From contig CAMJPC010000004.1 of the NCBI GenBank assembly GCA_946407705.1, forward strand, positions 1 to 64,000: a stretch of 64,000 bases of DNA, given 5' to 3'. Under the pieces are notes generated by a model. That model did no database searches. It was not told the origin of the DNA and saw nothing but the letters and a program-made list of their open reading frames with translations. Of this stretch, positions 9,110 through 16,476 are shown piece by piece (the stretch's first letter is position 1; each line of letters begins with the position of its first letter). Both the position numbers and the translations under genes were made by a program. This DNA is from an uncultured Clostridia bacterium (GTDB taxonomy: Bacteria > Bacillota > Clostridia > Saccharofermentanales > Saccharofermentanaceae).

Positions 9110-9316
9110 ATGGCTCGCTGGGATGATGAACAATTTCACTCGTTAGTACCACCGAAAGATATCATGTGTGCTTCTTGTAAGTATAAGGCGCCACCTGTAA
9201 CGGTTGGAGATTATACGCAAGATAGGTCTGGTTATTCTATGTGTGACAAGTACAAAAATAAGCCGATAGACATCGTATGGGGTCGGAAACCATGCCCTCA
9301 GTATGAGAAGGAGTGA
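9110..9316 (+). CDS. Small cysteine-containing protein
   Basis: Unrecognised 68-residue protein. It has four cysteines: a CASC pair near residue 21, then single cysteines in SMCDKY and RKPCPQY. This suggests a small metal-binding or Fe-S fold. A polar Asp/Lys-rich surface and the absence of hydrophobic segments point to a cytosolic protein. It lies 9 bp after the nuclease-like gene and 3 bp before the next one, so it belongs to the downstream part of the McrBC operon. The start is the only ATG that fits. Confidence 0.6.
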   Translation: MARWDDEQFHSLVPPKDIMCASCKYKAPPVTVGDYTQDRSGYSMCDKYKNKPIDIVWGRKPCPQYEKE

Positions 9317-9319
9317 GTT

Positions 9320-9613
9320 ATGGGAAAAGACACTATTACTAAAGAAATACTCTATGCAGCAATTGTTGAGAGGATTCTTCAGGAAGAACAACGGTTTAAA
9401 GTTTCGCCATATGAACTCATGAAAGAAGTATGTAAGAAGAGGTTTAATAGAGATTTGAGTAAAACTGGGATTAATGAGTTTGAAGTCTATAATCTTATTA
9501 TTTATAAGGCAAAAGAAAACAACTATACTGTTAGAAAAGCTCCGACGCATGGCTTAGAGACTGGGTTGCCTTATGTTTTTGAGTATTTCTTTTATCCGAA
9601 TCCGTTACGGTGA
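9320..9613 (+). CDS. Small hypothetical protein of the McrBC island
   Basis: Unrecognised 97-residue basic protein with a good ribosome site (GGAG, 3 bp after the previous stop). The predicted helical content (residues 5-60) and the KKRF patch would fit a small DNA-binding or adaptor protein, but no helix-turn-helix motif is clear. Its position within a string of closely spaced small genes suggests co-expression with mcrBC. Confidence 0.55.
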   Translation: MGKDTITKEILYAAIVERILQEEQRFKVSPYELMKEVCKKRFNRDLSKTGINEFEVYNLIIYKAKENNYTVRKAPTHGLETGLPYVFEYFFYPNPLR

Positions 9614-9641
9614 TTATCTTTGAAAGGGTTTAGGTGTATCA

Positions 9642-10022
9642 ATGGGAGATCGTAATACCGGCGCTGGTCAAATGTCTGGGGCACCTTGGCATATTGAGGT
9701 GCTGAAAAAGGATGAGACAGATGATAGAAGGCATCGGAGCAGATGCATACACTACAAAAAGTCAAATCAATTTTGCAATCATTATATTGGCCGTTGTGGA
9801 GGCTCTGCTCACTGTCAATATTATGAAGAACGTGATCCTGAAGATGCGAAAGCCGCTCGTTCGACTGGAAGAACATTTAAGAAGATGTCTAATCAAAGAC
9901 CGTCCTTGAAAGATATTCACAGAAAAAACACGCCCACCAAATCTAAAGAAGAGAGTAAACCTATGGATATTAGCTTTAACCAGGCTCTCAATAGCATTAA
10001 TCGGAATAATCCTTTGTTTTGA
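9642..10022 (+). CDS. Small cysteine-cluster protein
   Basis: Unrecognised 126-residue protein. It has four cysteines between about residues 29 and 56 (RCIHY, FCNHY, RCGG, HCQYY), each near a His or aromatic residue, which suggests a metal site. The C-terminal half is basic and low in complexity (KNTPTKSKEES) and ends with a short hydrophobic motif. AGGTG six bases upstream supports the start. The similar cysteine spacing in the small gene at 9110 suggests related small metalloproteins. It is the last gene of the dense run behind mcrC. Confidence 0.55.
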   Translation: MGDRNTGAGQMSGAPWHIEVLKKDETDDRRHRSRCIHYKKSNQFCNHYIGRCGGSAHCQYYEERDPEDAKAARSTGRTFKKMSNQRPSLKDIHRKNTPTKSKEESKPMDISFNQALNSINRNNPLF

Positions 10023-10173
10023 CGTGGCCCAAGCGGTTTTTATTGCGATTTTTGTTTCAGCAGTCCCAACTTAACCCTAAAAGTCTCGATTTTTGACACA
10101 AAAGTCGGTTTTTATTGATTTTGCCCCGTTGAGCAGTCATAGTGAAGGAAACATCGAAATGGAGGATGTCATT

Positions 10174-10515
10174 ATGCTTAACGAAGGAGATTTCAAAAGA
10201 ACCCTGATCGACCTTATTGATAATCCAGATAAATACAACAAAGATCAGCTTTATGATGCCTTCCTGGAGATTACGGAGAGGTACCTTGATGAAATGGTAA
10301 GCACACTGTGCTTTGAAAACTACATTATCAAGAAATATGGTGAAGAGAAGGGAGCCGAGATTATCGAAGCAATTGCTGCATCTAATCCGGCTGTTGCGGA
10401 TCTCGAGCAGACAAATGCAAGAGAAGCTGATAAAAGTACAATAATTAAAAATCTATTGGTATTTACAGAGTGTGAGTTCGGATTTGATTTAAGCAAAGGT
10501 AACGAGGGCGATTAA
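10174..10515 (+). CDS. Small acidic hypothetical protein
   Basis: A protein of about 113 residues, acidic and largely helical, with no Cys cluster or membrane segment. GGAGG at 10161-10165 sits 8 bases before ATG 10174, so this start is preferred over the in-frame ATGs at 10093 and 10159. The sequence (LIDNPDKYNKDQLYDAFLEI, then IIEAIAASNPAV) reads like a small helical adaptor. It is separated from the McrBC run by about 150 bp and may have its own promoter. Function unknown. Confidence 0.55.
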   Translation: MLNEGDFKRTLIDLIDNPDKYNKDQLYDAFLEITERYLDEMVSTLCFENYIIKKYGEEKGAEIIEAIAASNPAVADLEQTNAREADKSTIIKNLLVFTECEFGFDLSKGNEGD

Positions 10516-10534
10516 GTCTCAATTTAGGAAGCAT

Positions 10535-10684
10535 TTATGAAAACATATCATCTATACACATGAGATAGATGCCAATACGCTTTGCTTTGTCTTCGGAATA
10601 GTTTTTAATCTTTTCCTCTTTGAAGGGCTTTCTACACAGTTTACTAATAAACATGACTAATGAACCCAACCATGTAATGACCAT
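10535..10684 (-). CDS. Small 49-residue membrane protein on the opposite strand
   Basis: A short gene missed by a 60-codon cutoff. On the minus strand ATG at 10684-10682 is preceded by AGAGGTG (10697-10691) at 6-base spacing, and the frame is open to TAA at 10537-10535. The product begins with a hydrophobic stretch (VITWLGSLVMFISKLC) and continues with a charged half (KPFKEEKIK, EDKAKRIG). This is the pattern of a small single-pass membrane protein. It is convergent with the gene ending at 10515. An A+T-rich promoter-like stretch lies just upstream (10698-10725). The strong ribosome site is the main evidence; the role is unknown. Confidence 0.5.
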   Translation of the reverse strand: MVITWLGSLVMFISKLCRKPFKEEKIKNYSEDKAKRIGIYLMCIDDMFS

Positions 10685-10961
10685 AATCAACACCTCTATA
10701 TAATTCTTATATTAATATATTCGATGGTAAAGATGCTTGCAAATGTGCGAACGGCAAGCATGATATTTGTTTGAGATTGCACAATGTGTTTAGAGGACTT
10801 GTTTTGAGTTACTGGAGAGTATCTCTAATTTTCCATTGTTTAACACTTTCACAACACAATCAAACAGCGTATATGTTAAATTTTAAATATCATGAATCCT
10901 TTACAGACCGGCAATGTGGATCAGTTTAGCATGAGTTAAAAGTTGTTAGAGGTGTAAGAGT

Positions 10962-11378
10962 ATGAAAATACTAGGCATTCACTGTCCTTATTGTGGCGGC
11001 AACATCAAGTTTGATATTGATAGTGGAAAGAGACATTGTTTTTGCGTTCACTGTGGGCAGCAAATAATCCTTGATGATGAAGTAATACGAACAGAACATG
11101 TTGAAATAAAAAGAGACGAAACGAAAATCCACGAGGCAGATGTTAATGAACGTATACGTTTAAAAGAATTAGAAATGGAGGAAAACAGAAGAATTTCAAG
11201 CGAAAAAAGTAAGAAAACAAAGCTTATTGTCGTTTTGACGATTGCTTCCATAGGTGTTTTGATGCTTCTTGCGGGAGTGGTATTGGGAAATGTGGTTAAC
11301 GAGAACTTCTTGCTTTTAATGCTTTTTGGTGGTGTAACAGGTTTTGCAGCCTTCGTAGTTTGGTCAACGGACTCTTGA
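10962..11378 (+). CDS. Zinc-ribbon membrane protein
   Basis: The N-terminal zinc ribbon has CPYC at 9-12 and CVHC near 28-31. A charged helical linker follows (about 45-78, rich in Glu, Arg and Lys, probably coiled coil), then two hydrophobic segments (about 82-106 and 112-132). The ribbon is therefore cytoplasmic and tethered to a membrane hairpin by a stalk. A separate 127-residue membrane protein begins 25 bp downstream, so the two may form a complex. The 280 bp upstream are A+T-rich and hold no other gene that I can support. Confidence 0.65.
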   Translation: MKILGIHCPYCGGNIKFDIDSGKRHCFCVHCGQQIILDDEVIRTEHVEIKRDETKIHEADVNERIRLKELEMEENRRISSEKSKKTKLIVVLTIASIGVLMLLAGVVLGNVVNENFLLLMLFGGVTGFAAFVVWSTDS

Positions 11379-11403
11379 AAGATGAACAGAAGAGGAGACT
11401 CAT

Positions 11404-11787
11404 ATGTTGGTATTTCTTGGTATAATGAGAAGAATAAACTTGGGTGCACCGATAGTTCTGCTATTAGCGCTTATTTTGAAGCACAAAGCTCCTGTTTGGT
11501 TTGTGTTAGTTTGTTTACTGTTAAGTATTCCAGGCTATGCCTTGTTTGTTTTCTTTACAAGTAAATATCTAAAAACAGAATTGTTCAATTTTCTTTCTAA
11601 CGATCTGTATAAAAATGAAAATCATAGTTATTTCTCAACATTGTGGAAGTGTATTATTATTGATATTTTTTCACCAATAACATTCTTTGTGGATTTTTAT
11701 GGTGGTTTTATAGGCAAATTAATAACCTTCATTTCGACATATGTCACTATTCTGTTTTATTACATTTTATTCTGTTTAATCACTTAG
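11404..11787 (+). CDS. Small polytopic membrane protein
   Basis: The 127-residue hydrophobic protein has about three to four membrane segments (around 13-28, 32-53, 82-98 and 105-126). AGAGGAG in front of ATG 11404 decides the start and rules out the overlapping frame that opens at 11382. It follows the zinc-ribbon membrane gene directly, which suggests co-transcription. No family is recognised. It is the last gene before the attachment-site repeat that closes the island. Confidence 0.55.
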   Translation: MLVFLGIMRRINLGAPIVLLLALILKHKAPVWFVLVCLLLSIPGYALFVFFTSKYLKTELFNFLSNDLYKNENHSYFSTLWKCIIIDIFSPITFFVDFYGGFIGKLITFISTYVTILFYYILFCLIT

Positions 11788-11989
11788 CACGAAGTGTTTG
11801 GCAAAACACTAGAAAGCTTGACACCACAGGTTGTAAATCTCCCGAATTAATTGTAGGCAATTTGTAGGCAATAGCCTCGAATACCTATGAATTCTTATGA
11901 AAACGCGCGAAGAATAAAAGCCTGAAAAGCCCAATAAAATAAGGCATTTCCGAAGATTTGTGATAACGCGTGAACAGCGTTAGGAGTGT

Positions 11990-12034
11990 CTTTTAATCAA
12001 GGGGTCTGGAGTTCGAGCCTCCAGTGAGCCACCA
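11990..12034 (+). other. tRNA-Lys(UUU) 3' fragment (attachment core)
   Basis: The sequence begins at the anticodon loop (CTTTTAA, anticodon TTT) and runs through a perfect T arm (TGGAG / TTCGAGC loop / CTCCA), the 3' acceptor strand GTGAGCC, discriminator A and encoded CCA. The matching 5' half (acceptor GGCTCAC, D arm) is absent upstream, so this is not a functional tRNA gene. A 3' tRNA fragment starting at the anticodon loop is a typical core for tyrosine-recombinase integration. Confidence 0.85.
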
Positions 12035-12042
12035 AGAAGATT

Positions 12043-12075
12043 AGCCCGCCAACATTGCGTTTGGCGGGCTTTTTG
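12043..12075 (+). terminator. Rho-independent terminator of the tRNA-Lys fragment
   Basis: A 9-bp GC-rich stem (AGCCCGCCA with TGGCGGGCT) around a short loop is followed by a T run. It lies 9 bp after the CCA end, and the copy at 21484 is nearly identical, so it is probably the original tRNA-Lys terminator carried with the attachment site. Confidence 0.85.
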
Positions 12076-12116
12076 TTTTCGAAATTCTGTAAAATTCATT
12101 TGATTTTCGGGCTTTA

Positions 12117-12200
12117 TGTAGACAAAATGTAGACAATTGACGTGTAGACCTATGAAATCATAAGAAAAGGGTGAACATCAATAGTTTAAAAAGCCAAAAA
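12117..12200 (+). repeat. Partial third copy of the attachment arm region
   Basis: Two TGTAGACA units at 12117 and 12128 (11-bp phase), a third half-site TGTAGACC at 12143, ACCTATGA at exactly +31 and AAAGCC at +73 reproduce the layout of the complete copies. The similarity ends near 12200, and no tRNA fragment follows at the expected place. It reads as the remnant of another integrated element. Between it and the gene at 12410 only a promoter-like -10 and a hairpin are seen. Confidence 0.6.
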
Positions 12201-12329
12201 GTGGTGGATAAGTGGAGGACAGGAAAAGTGTAACCCGCAAATGCTTTTCCTTTCTATGTTTTTATGGTTGAAATCCACGGAAAATTGTTGAAGAATTCTT
12301 TGTGCTACCAAACACAGTGGCAAAAATGT

Positions 12330-12335
12330 TATAAT
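12330..12335 (+). promoter_or_regulatory. Candidate -10 element upstream of the C26 peptidase gene
   Basis: TATAAT lies in an A+T-rich stretch 75 bp before the start codon. No convincing -35 is at the right spacing, so the call is weak. Confidence 0.35.
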
Positions 12336-12359
12336 TTATAAATAGAGCAAGGAACAAAG

Positions 12360-12390
12360 GCGTTTCATCTTATGGGATGAGGCGCTTTTT
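12360..12390 (+). terminator. Terminator-like hairpin in the leader of the C26 peptidase gene
   Basis: A 10-bp stem (GCGTTTCATC with GATGAGGCGC, including two G-U pairs) and a 6-base loop are followed by TTTTTATTTT. It sits between the candidate promoter and the ribosome site at 12399-12403. It could attenuate the gene or end transcription from the island side. Confidence 0.6.
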
Positions 12391-12409
12391 ATTTTGCAAG
12401 GAGTATGAA

Positions 12410-13129
12410 ATGTCAAAACCGATCATAGGCGTGATGCCGTTATGGGATGACGAGAAAGAGAGCATGTGGATGCTTCCCGGCTATTTTGACGGAATAATCC
12501 AAGCCGGCGGAACTCCGGTTATGTTCCCTTTGATATCAGATGAACATGAACTTTATCGTCTCATGGATATATGTGACGGTATTCTTTTTACCGGAGGCCA
12601 TGATGTCTCGCCCGAGCTGTACAGCGAGAAGCCTTTTGAGAACGTTTGCAGCTGTAAGATGCGTGATGATATGGAGCAGGTTGTGCTCAAAAAAGCAATT
12701 GAGACAGACAAACCGGTCCTTGGCATATGCAGAGGGATCCAGTTTATCAATGCGGCACTGGGTGGAACGCTCTATCAAGATCTGCCGACCCAATATCTGA
12801 CTGAGACAGATCACCATCAGCAGCCTCCGTATGATATTCCTGTCCATTCTGTGGACATCTTGAAGGACTCTGCATTGTACAGCTGTTTGAATGTTGACAG
12901 AATACAAGTCAATAGTTATCACCATCAGGCAGTGAAGGACGTTGCGCCATGTTTGAAAGTAATGGCAACTGCAGATGACGGACTTGTTGAAGGGATATAC
13001 TTGCCGGAACACAGGTTCCTTTGGGCTATACAATGGCATCCTGAATTCTCGTATCTGAAGGATGAGAACAGCCAAAAGATCTTTAAAGCTTTTGTTGATT
13101 CCGGCCGCAGTGTTAAAAGTATGATATAA
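12410..13129 (+). CDS. Gamma-glutamyl-gamma-aminobutyrate hydrolase-like amidotransferase (peptidase C26)
   Basis: Class I glutamine amidotransferase of the PuuD/C26 type, which hydrolyses gamma-glutamyl amides in the cytosol. The nucleophile is C107 in GICRG; the His and Glu of the triad are H210 and E212 in WHPE. The GILFTGGHDV segment is the family's substrate-side loop. The AAGGAG site 6 bases upstream selects ATG 12410 over the in-frame ATG 12377, which lies inside the leader hairpin. The 239-residue length is normal. The exact substrate is unknown, since no other polyamine-degradation gene is nearby. Confidence 0.85.
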   Translation: MSKPIIGVMPLWDDEKESMWMLPGYFDGIIQAGGTPVMFPLISDEHELYRLMDICDGILFTGGHDVSPELYSEKPFENVCSCKMRDDMEQVVLKKAIETDKPVLGICRGIQFINAALGGTLYQDLPTQYLTETDHHQQPPYDIPVHSVDILKDSALYSCLNVDRIQVNSYHHQAVKDVAPCLKVMATADDGLVEGIYLPEHRFLWAIQWHPEFSYLKDENSQKIFKAFVDSGRSVKSMI

Positions 13130-13160
13130 CGCATGTTCAATAATCGGAAGGCAAATAACC

Positions 13161-13619
13161 ATGAAGACAGAATATAAATGGACAGATGGAAATGATAAAG
13201 ATTTCCGGAAGTTTTATCTTAAGACTGAGGAATTCTACAGCAGTATAGTCGGAGGCCGGAAGAACCGTGAAGCGTTTATTCCGCATAACATCTCGGAGAG
13301 CATATCCACTGTTCTGATTGCTTCTGTATCTGGTGTTGCTGTAGGATGTGCCGGATTAAAAGCATATTCGGATTCTGATGTTGAGATCAAGAGAGTCTGG
13401 GTAGATCCCGAATTCAGAGGCAACCACATATCAACTGCCATGATGGATGCGTTGGAGAAAAAGGCAATAGAACTCGGATTTAAACGGGCAATCCTTCAGA
13501 CAAGGCCGCAGATGAAAGAGGCTGTTCATTTATATACAAAGCGTGGTTACTTGCTGACAGATAACTATCCGCCCTATGACAAGCTTGAAGGAGCGATATG
13601 TTTCTCGAAGGAATTATGA
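13161..13619 (+). CDS. GNAT-family N-acetyltransferase
   Basis: The 152-residue product has the GNAT core. The central strand (VEIKRVWVDPEFRG) leads into the acetyl-CoA loop (RGNHIS), followed by a helix and a FKRAILQTRP strand. The C-terminal YTKRGYLLT motif is the usual Tyr-containing end of the fold. The substrate cannot be inferred. It begins 31 bp after the amidotransferase gene and may share its transcript; a new promoter for the atp operon follows. Confidence 0.85.
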   Translation: MKTEYKWTDGNDKDFRKFYLKTEEFYSSIVGGRKNREAFIPHNISESISTVLIASVSGVAVGCAGLKAYSDSDVEIKRVWVDPEFRGNHISTAMMDALEKKAIELGFKRAILQTRPQMKEAVHLYTKRGYLLTDNYPPYDKLEGAICFSKEL

Positions 13620-13710
13620 TGGTCAGAGCGGAAAACGAACAGCATATTCAGACAATATCTTCCATTTGTCCGAAATATGCAAATTGCTACATTTAACCCT
13701 ATGCGGTTTA

Positions 13711-13719
13711 TGCTATACT
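13711..13719 (+). promoter_or_regulatory. Extended -10 promoter of the atp operon
   Basis: TGCTATACT (TGn plus TATACT) lies 45 bp before the TTG start of atpI. No good -35 is present, as is usual for extended -10 promoters. Confidence 0.5.
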
Positions 13720-13763
13720 CCACGATAGTAACGGTTAAGGACAGCGAAACGGAGGGCTGTTTT

Positions 13764-14210
13764 TTGAAGATTGATCCGACAGTAAAAAAAGAGACGATAT
13801 ATGTATGTGTTGTCACTTTGATCCTTAGTATGCTGATGGAGTCAGTATTCCTGATCATAAGGCATTGGCAGCTTACTGTCCTGTTCGGAAATCTTGTCGG
13901 AGCAGGCGTAGGGATCCTGAATTTCTTTCTCTTGGGTCTGTCTGTCCAAAAGGCGGTAAAAAGCGAGGAGAAAAGGGCAAAAGATATCCTTCGCGCCTCT
14001 CACGCTTTAAGATACGCTCTAATGGCTATTCTGGTCGTAACAGCCGTACTCATCCCTTCTGTCTTTGATATGTGGGCAACACTGATATCTCTGCTTTTCG
14101 CGACCGTTGCCGTATATACGAGGGCAATATTCAATAAAGACAGGAAAAACGGCAGTATAAGTGCGGAAACAGCTGCAGATCAGCCTGATATCGAAGGAGG
14201 AGAGGAATAA
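13764..14210 (+). CDS. atpI: ATP synthase subunit I
   Basis: Small membrane protein heading F-ATPase operons; it helps assemble the c-ring and may act in Mg2+ or ion supply. Four hydrophobic segments are visible (around 12-30, 37-55, 75-93 and 98-116), followed by a charged tail. GGAGGG at 13751-13756 sits 7 bases before TTG 13764, so this start replaces the ORF's upstream ATG 13677. The assignment rests on size (148 residues), topology and position directly before atpB, with a 1-bp overlap, because AtpI proteins are poorly conserved. Confidence 0.75.
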   Translation: MKIDPTVKKETIYVCVVTLILSMLMESVFLIIRHWQLTVLFGNLVGAGVGILNFFLLGLSVQKAVKSEEKRAKDILRASHALRYALMAILVVTAVLIPSVFDMWATLISLLFATVAVYTRAIFNKDRKNGSISAETAADQPDIEGGEE

Positions 14211-15115
14211 TGAGCATTGTGTATCTCATTCTCTGCATCCTTTCGATGGCGGCTGCCATAGCGGTCAAGGTTATGTTTGTGCCTGCATCTGACGGTATCG
14301 ACATATCAGGAGCACATGTATTCTTTACCGTTAAGATGCCTATACAGGATCTTCCGATCACGGAAGCACAGGTCAATTCCTGGTGTGTGATACTTGCCGT
14401 AATGTTCCTTTGCCTTTTCCTTACGACGGGTCTTAAGACACGTAACATTTCCATAAGGCAGATGCTCGCGGAATGGATAGTGGAGAAGGTGACGGGTCTT
14501 GTAAGGACAAACATGGGAGAATACTTTGAGGGTTTTGCGCCTTTTATAGCAGCAATTTTGGGCCTTTCCGGCTTCTCAAGCCTCTCATCGCTTTTGGGGC
14601 TCTTCCCGCCGACATCTGATATCAACATCATTGCTGGCTGGGCGATACTTGTATTCTTCCTGATCACGTACTACAAGATGAAAGCCGGCCCCTGGATCTA
14701 CCTTAAGAGCTTTGGTCAGCCGCAGCCGCTTTTGGCTCCGCTTAACATCATAAGTGAGGTCGCTACCCCGATATCGATGGCATTCAGACATTACGGAAAC
14801 GTCTTATCCGGTTCGATCATATCGGTACTCATTGCAGTAGGACTTACCAAACTGTCTCACAGCCTGTTCTCGTTCCTGCCAGGTGCGCTTGCCGATTTCC
14901 CTTATCTGAGGATAGGTATTCCGGCTGTGCTGTCGATCTATTTTGATCTGTTCTCGGGATGTCTCCAGGCTTTTATCTTCGCAATACTTACCATGCTTTA
15001 TGTGGCAGGAGGGTTCCCTGCTGAGGAATATGCCGCAAGGAAAAAGAAAAGACAGGAACGTGCCGCAGCCAAAGCAGCATGTTCACATACCGCAGGAAAG
15101 AATGCGGAGCTTTAA
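14210..15115 (+). CDS. atpB: ATP synthase Fo subunit a
   Basis: Membrane stator that carries ions to and from the c-ring. The essential Arg is R193 in the PISMAFRHYGN motif. Several membrane segments are clear (2-24, 58-74, 108-130, 140-156, 195-215 and 240-270), and the FFLI and LFSG blocks match the family. The last ~30 residues form an unusually long charged tail (ARKKKRQERAAAK...). The start overlaps the atpI stop by one base and is preceded by GGAGGAGAGG. The next gene encodes the c-ring. Confidence 0.93.
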   Translation: MSIVYLILCILSMAAAIAVKVMFVPASDGIDISGAHVFFTVKMPIQDLPITEAQVNSWCVILAVMFLCLFLTTGLKTRNISIRQMLAEWIVEKVTGLVRTNMGEYFEGFAPFIAAILGLSGFSSLSSLLGLFPPTSDINIIAGWAILVFFLITYYKMKAGPWIYLKSFGQPQPLLAPLNIISEVATPISMAFRHYGNVLSGSIISVLIAVGLTKLSHSLFSFLPGALADFPYLRIGIPAVLSIYFDLFSGCLQAFIFAILTMLYVAGGFPAEEYAARKKKRQERAAAKAACSHTAGKNAEL

Positions 15116-15433
<318 letters not shown>

Positions 15434-15448
15434 AACGGAGTCTGACAC

Positions 15449-15952
15449 ATGCAGGATCTGGATATTATTTCGATAAATATCTGGCATATAGTCATCTCGC
15501 TGGCGAACCTCGTAATACTTTTCCTTATACTCAAAAAACTTCTTTTCAAGCCTGTAAAGAAGATCGTTGAGCAGAGACGGAAAGAGCTTGATGCGGAATA
15601 CCGCAAGGCAGAGAAAACACAGGCCGAAGCCGATGCGATAAAAGCTGAATGGGAAGGCAAGATGGCGACTGCGGAAGCTGAGGCTGACAAGATCATAAGC
15701 GATGCCGTCGAACGTGCTGACAGCCGTAACGAGGTCATGCTCTATGAATCCCGTGAGAAAGCAGATCAGATCATCCGTAAAGCAAAGGCTGATATCGAAC
15801 GCGAGAGAAAAGATGCAAGAGAAACGTTCAAGAAAGAGATCGTTGACGTATCCCAGGCTCTTTCCGAGCAGATCATCGGACGTGAGATCAACATGGATGA
15901 CCATCGCGACCTGATAGACAGAGCCATCGACAGAATAGGTGAACAGCAGTGA
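15449..15952 (+). CDS. atpF: ATP synthase Fo subunit b
   Basis: Peripheral stalk subunit of 167 residues. One N-terminal membrane segment (about 5-27, NIWHIVISLANLVILFLIL) is followed by a long charged coiled coil (about 35-150, rich in Glu, Lys, Ala and Arg). The GRE-IN segment near the C-terminus contacts delta. Its stop overlaps the GTG start of atpH (GTGA). Only one b-type gene is present, so the stalk is a homodimer. Confidence 0.92.
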   Translation: MQDLDIISINIWHIVISLANLVILFLILKKLLFKPVKKIVEQRRKELDAEYRKAEKTQAEADAIKAEWEGKMATAEAEADKIISDAVERADSRNEVMLYESREKADQIIRKAKADIERERKDARETFKKEIVDVSQALSEQIIGREINMDDHRDLIDRAIDRIGEQQ

Positions 15953-16476
15953 CTAATGTAGGAAGAGAATATGCGATCGCATTATTCGAGGCCGCCTATG
16001 AAGACGGTTCACTTGATGCTGTAAGAGATGATCTCACAGAGATCAGAAAACTGCTAAAAAAAGAGCTGGATTACATCTCTTTCCTGATGAATCCGGGGAT
16101 ACCCAAGGAAGAAAGGCTTGATTCATTGTCCGAAGCTTTTGAGGACAATGTTGAGCAACTGCTTTATTCGTTCCTTGCGGTAATGACCACAAATAATCAT
16201 CTGAATGAATTCTTTACCGCTGCAAAAGAATTCGAGAAGATGTATGAAGATTATAAGAAGATGAGTTTTGCCGTTATTACAAGTGCGGTCAAACTGACTG
16301 ATGAGGAAAAAAGAAAGATCGTGACACGCTTAAGAAAGGTTACGGGAAAAGCAATCTTTCCGGTATACAAGATCGATCCGTCAATTGTCGGCGGAATTAC
16401 CATAACCTGCGACGGAAAGTTCTTTGACGGAAGTGTTGTCAGGAATCTTAAGAACATAAAGGAAGCGATATCGTAA
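15949..16476 (+). CDS. atpH: ATP synthase F1 subunit delta
   Basis: Cap of the peripheral stalk that ties b to the alpha subunits. The N-terminal helical domain begins with YAIALFEAA, and the C-terminal domain ends with the conserved beta strand and GG motif ([10 protein letters not shown], then FDGSVVRNL). The GTG start overlaps the atpF stop by 4 bp, and the stop shares one base with the atpA ATG, so translation of b, delta and alpha is coupled. 175 residues is the normal length. Confidence 0.92.
   Translation: MTNVGREYAIALFEAAYEDGSLDAVRDDLTEIRKLLKKELDYISFLMNPGIPKEERLDSLSEAFEDNVEQLLYSFLAVMTTNNHLNEFFTAAKEFEKMYEDYKKMSFAVITSAVKLTDEEKRKIVTRLRKVTGKAIFPVYKIDPSIVGGITITCDGKFFDGSVVRNLKNIKEAIS

Larger units (their letters stand above)
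11852..12075 (+). repeat. Attachment-site repeat, copy 1 (arm sites, tRNA-Lys 3' end, terminator)
   Basis: This 224-bp block is repeated with no net indel at 21293-21516, a constant offset of 9,441 bp. It holds two phased TGTAGGCA units (11852 and 11863, 11 bp apart), ACCTATGA at +31, a 20-bp conserved block at 11926-11945, the tRNA-Lys 3' fragment at 11990-12034 and a terminator. The best-conserved parts are the ends and the 20-bp block; the stretch between is diverged. This is the layout of the right end of an element integrated into tRNA-Lys: integrase arm sites inside, restored tRNA 3' end at the junction. Confidence 0.75.

Noticed and set aside
11990..12034. A functional tRNA-Lys gene
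   Set aside because: The 5' half (acceptor, D arm, anticodon stem) is missing here and at 21431, so both are fragments.
12536..13162. 208-codon minus-strand frame over the C26 amidotransferase
   Set aside because: The plus-strand gene has a complete catalytic triad and a ribosome site; the antisense product is rich in His, Arg and Cys without any pattern.
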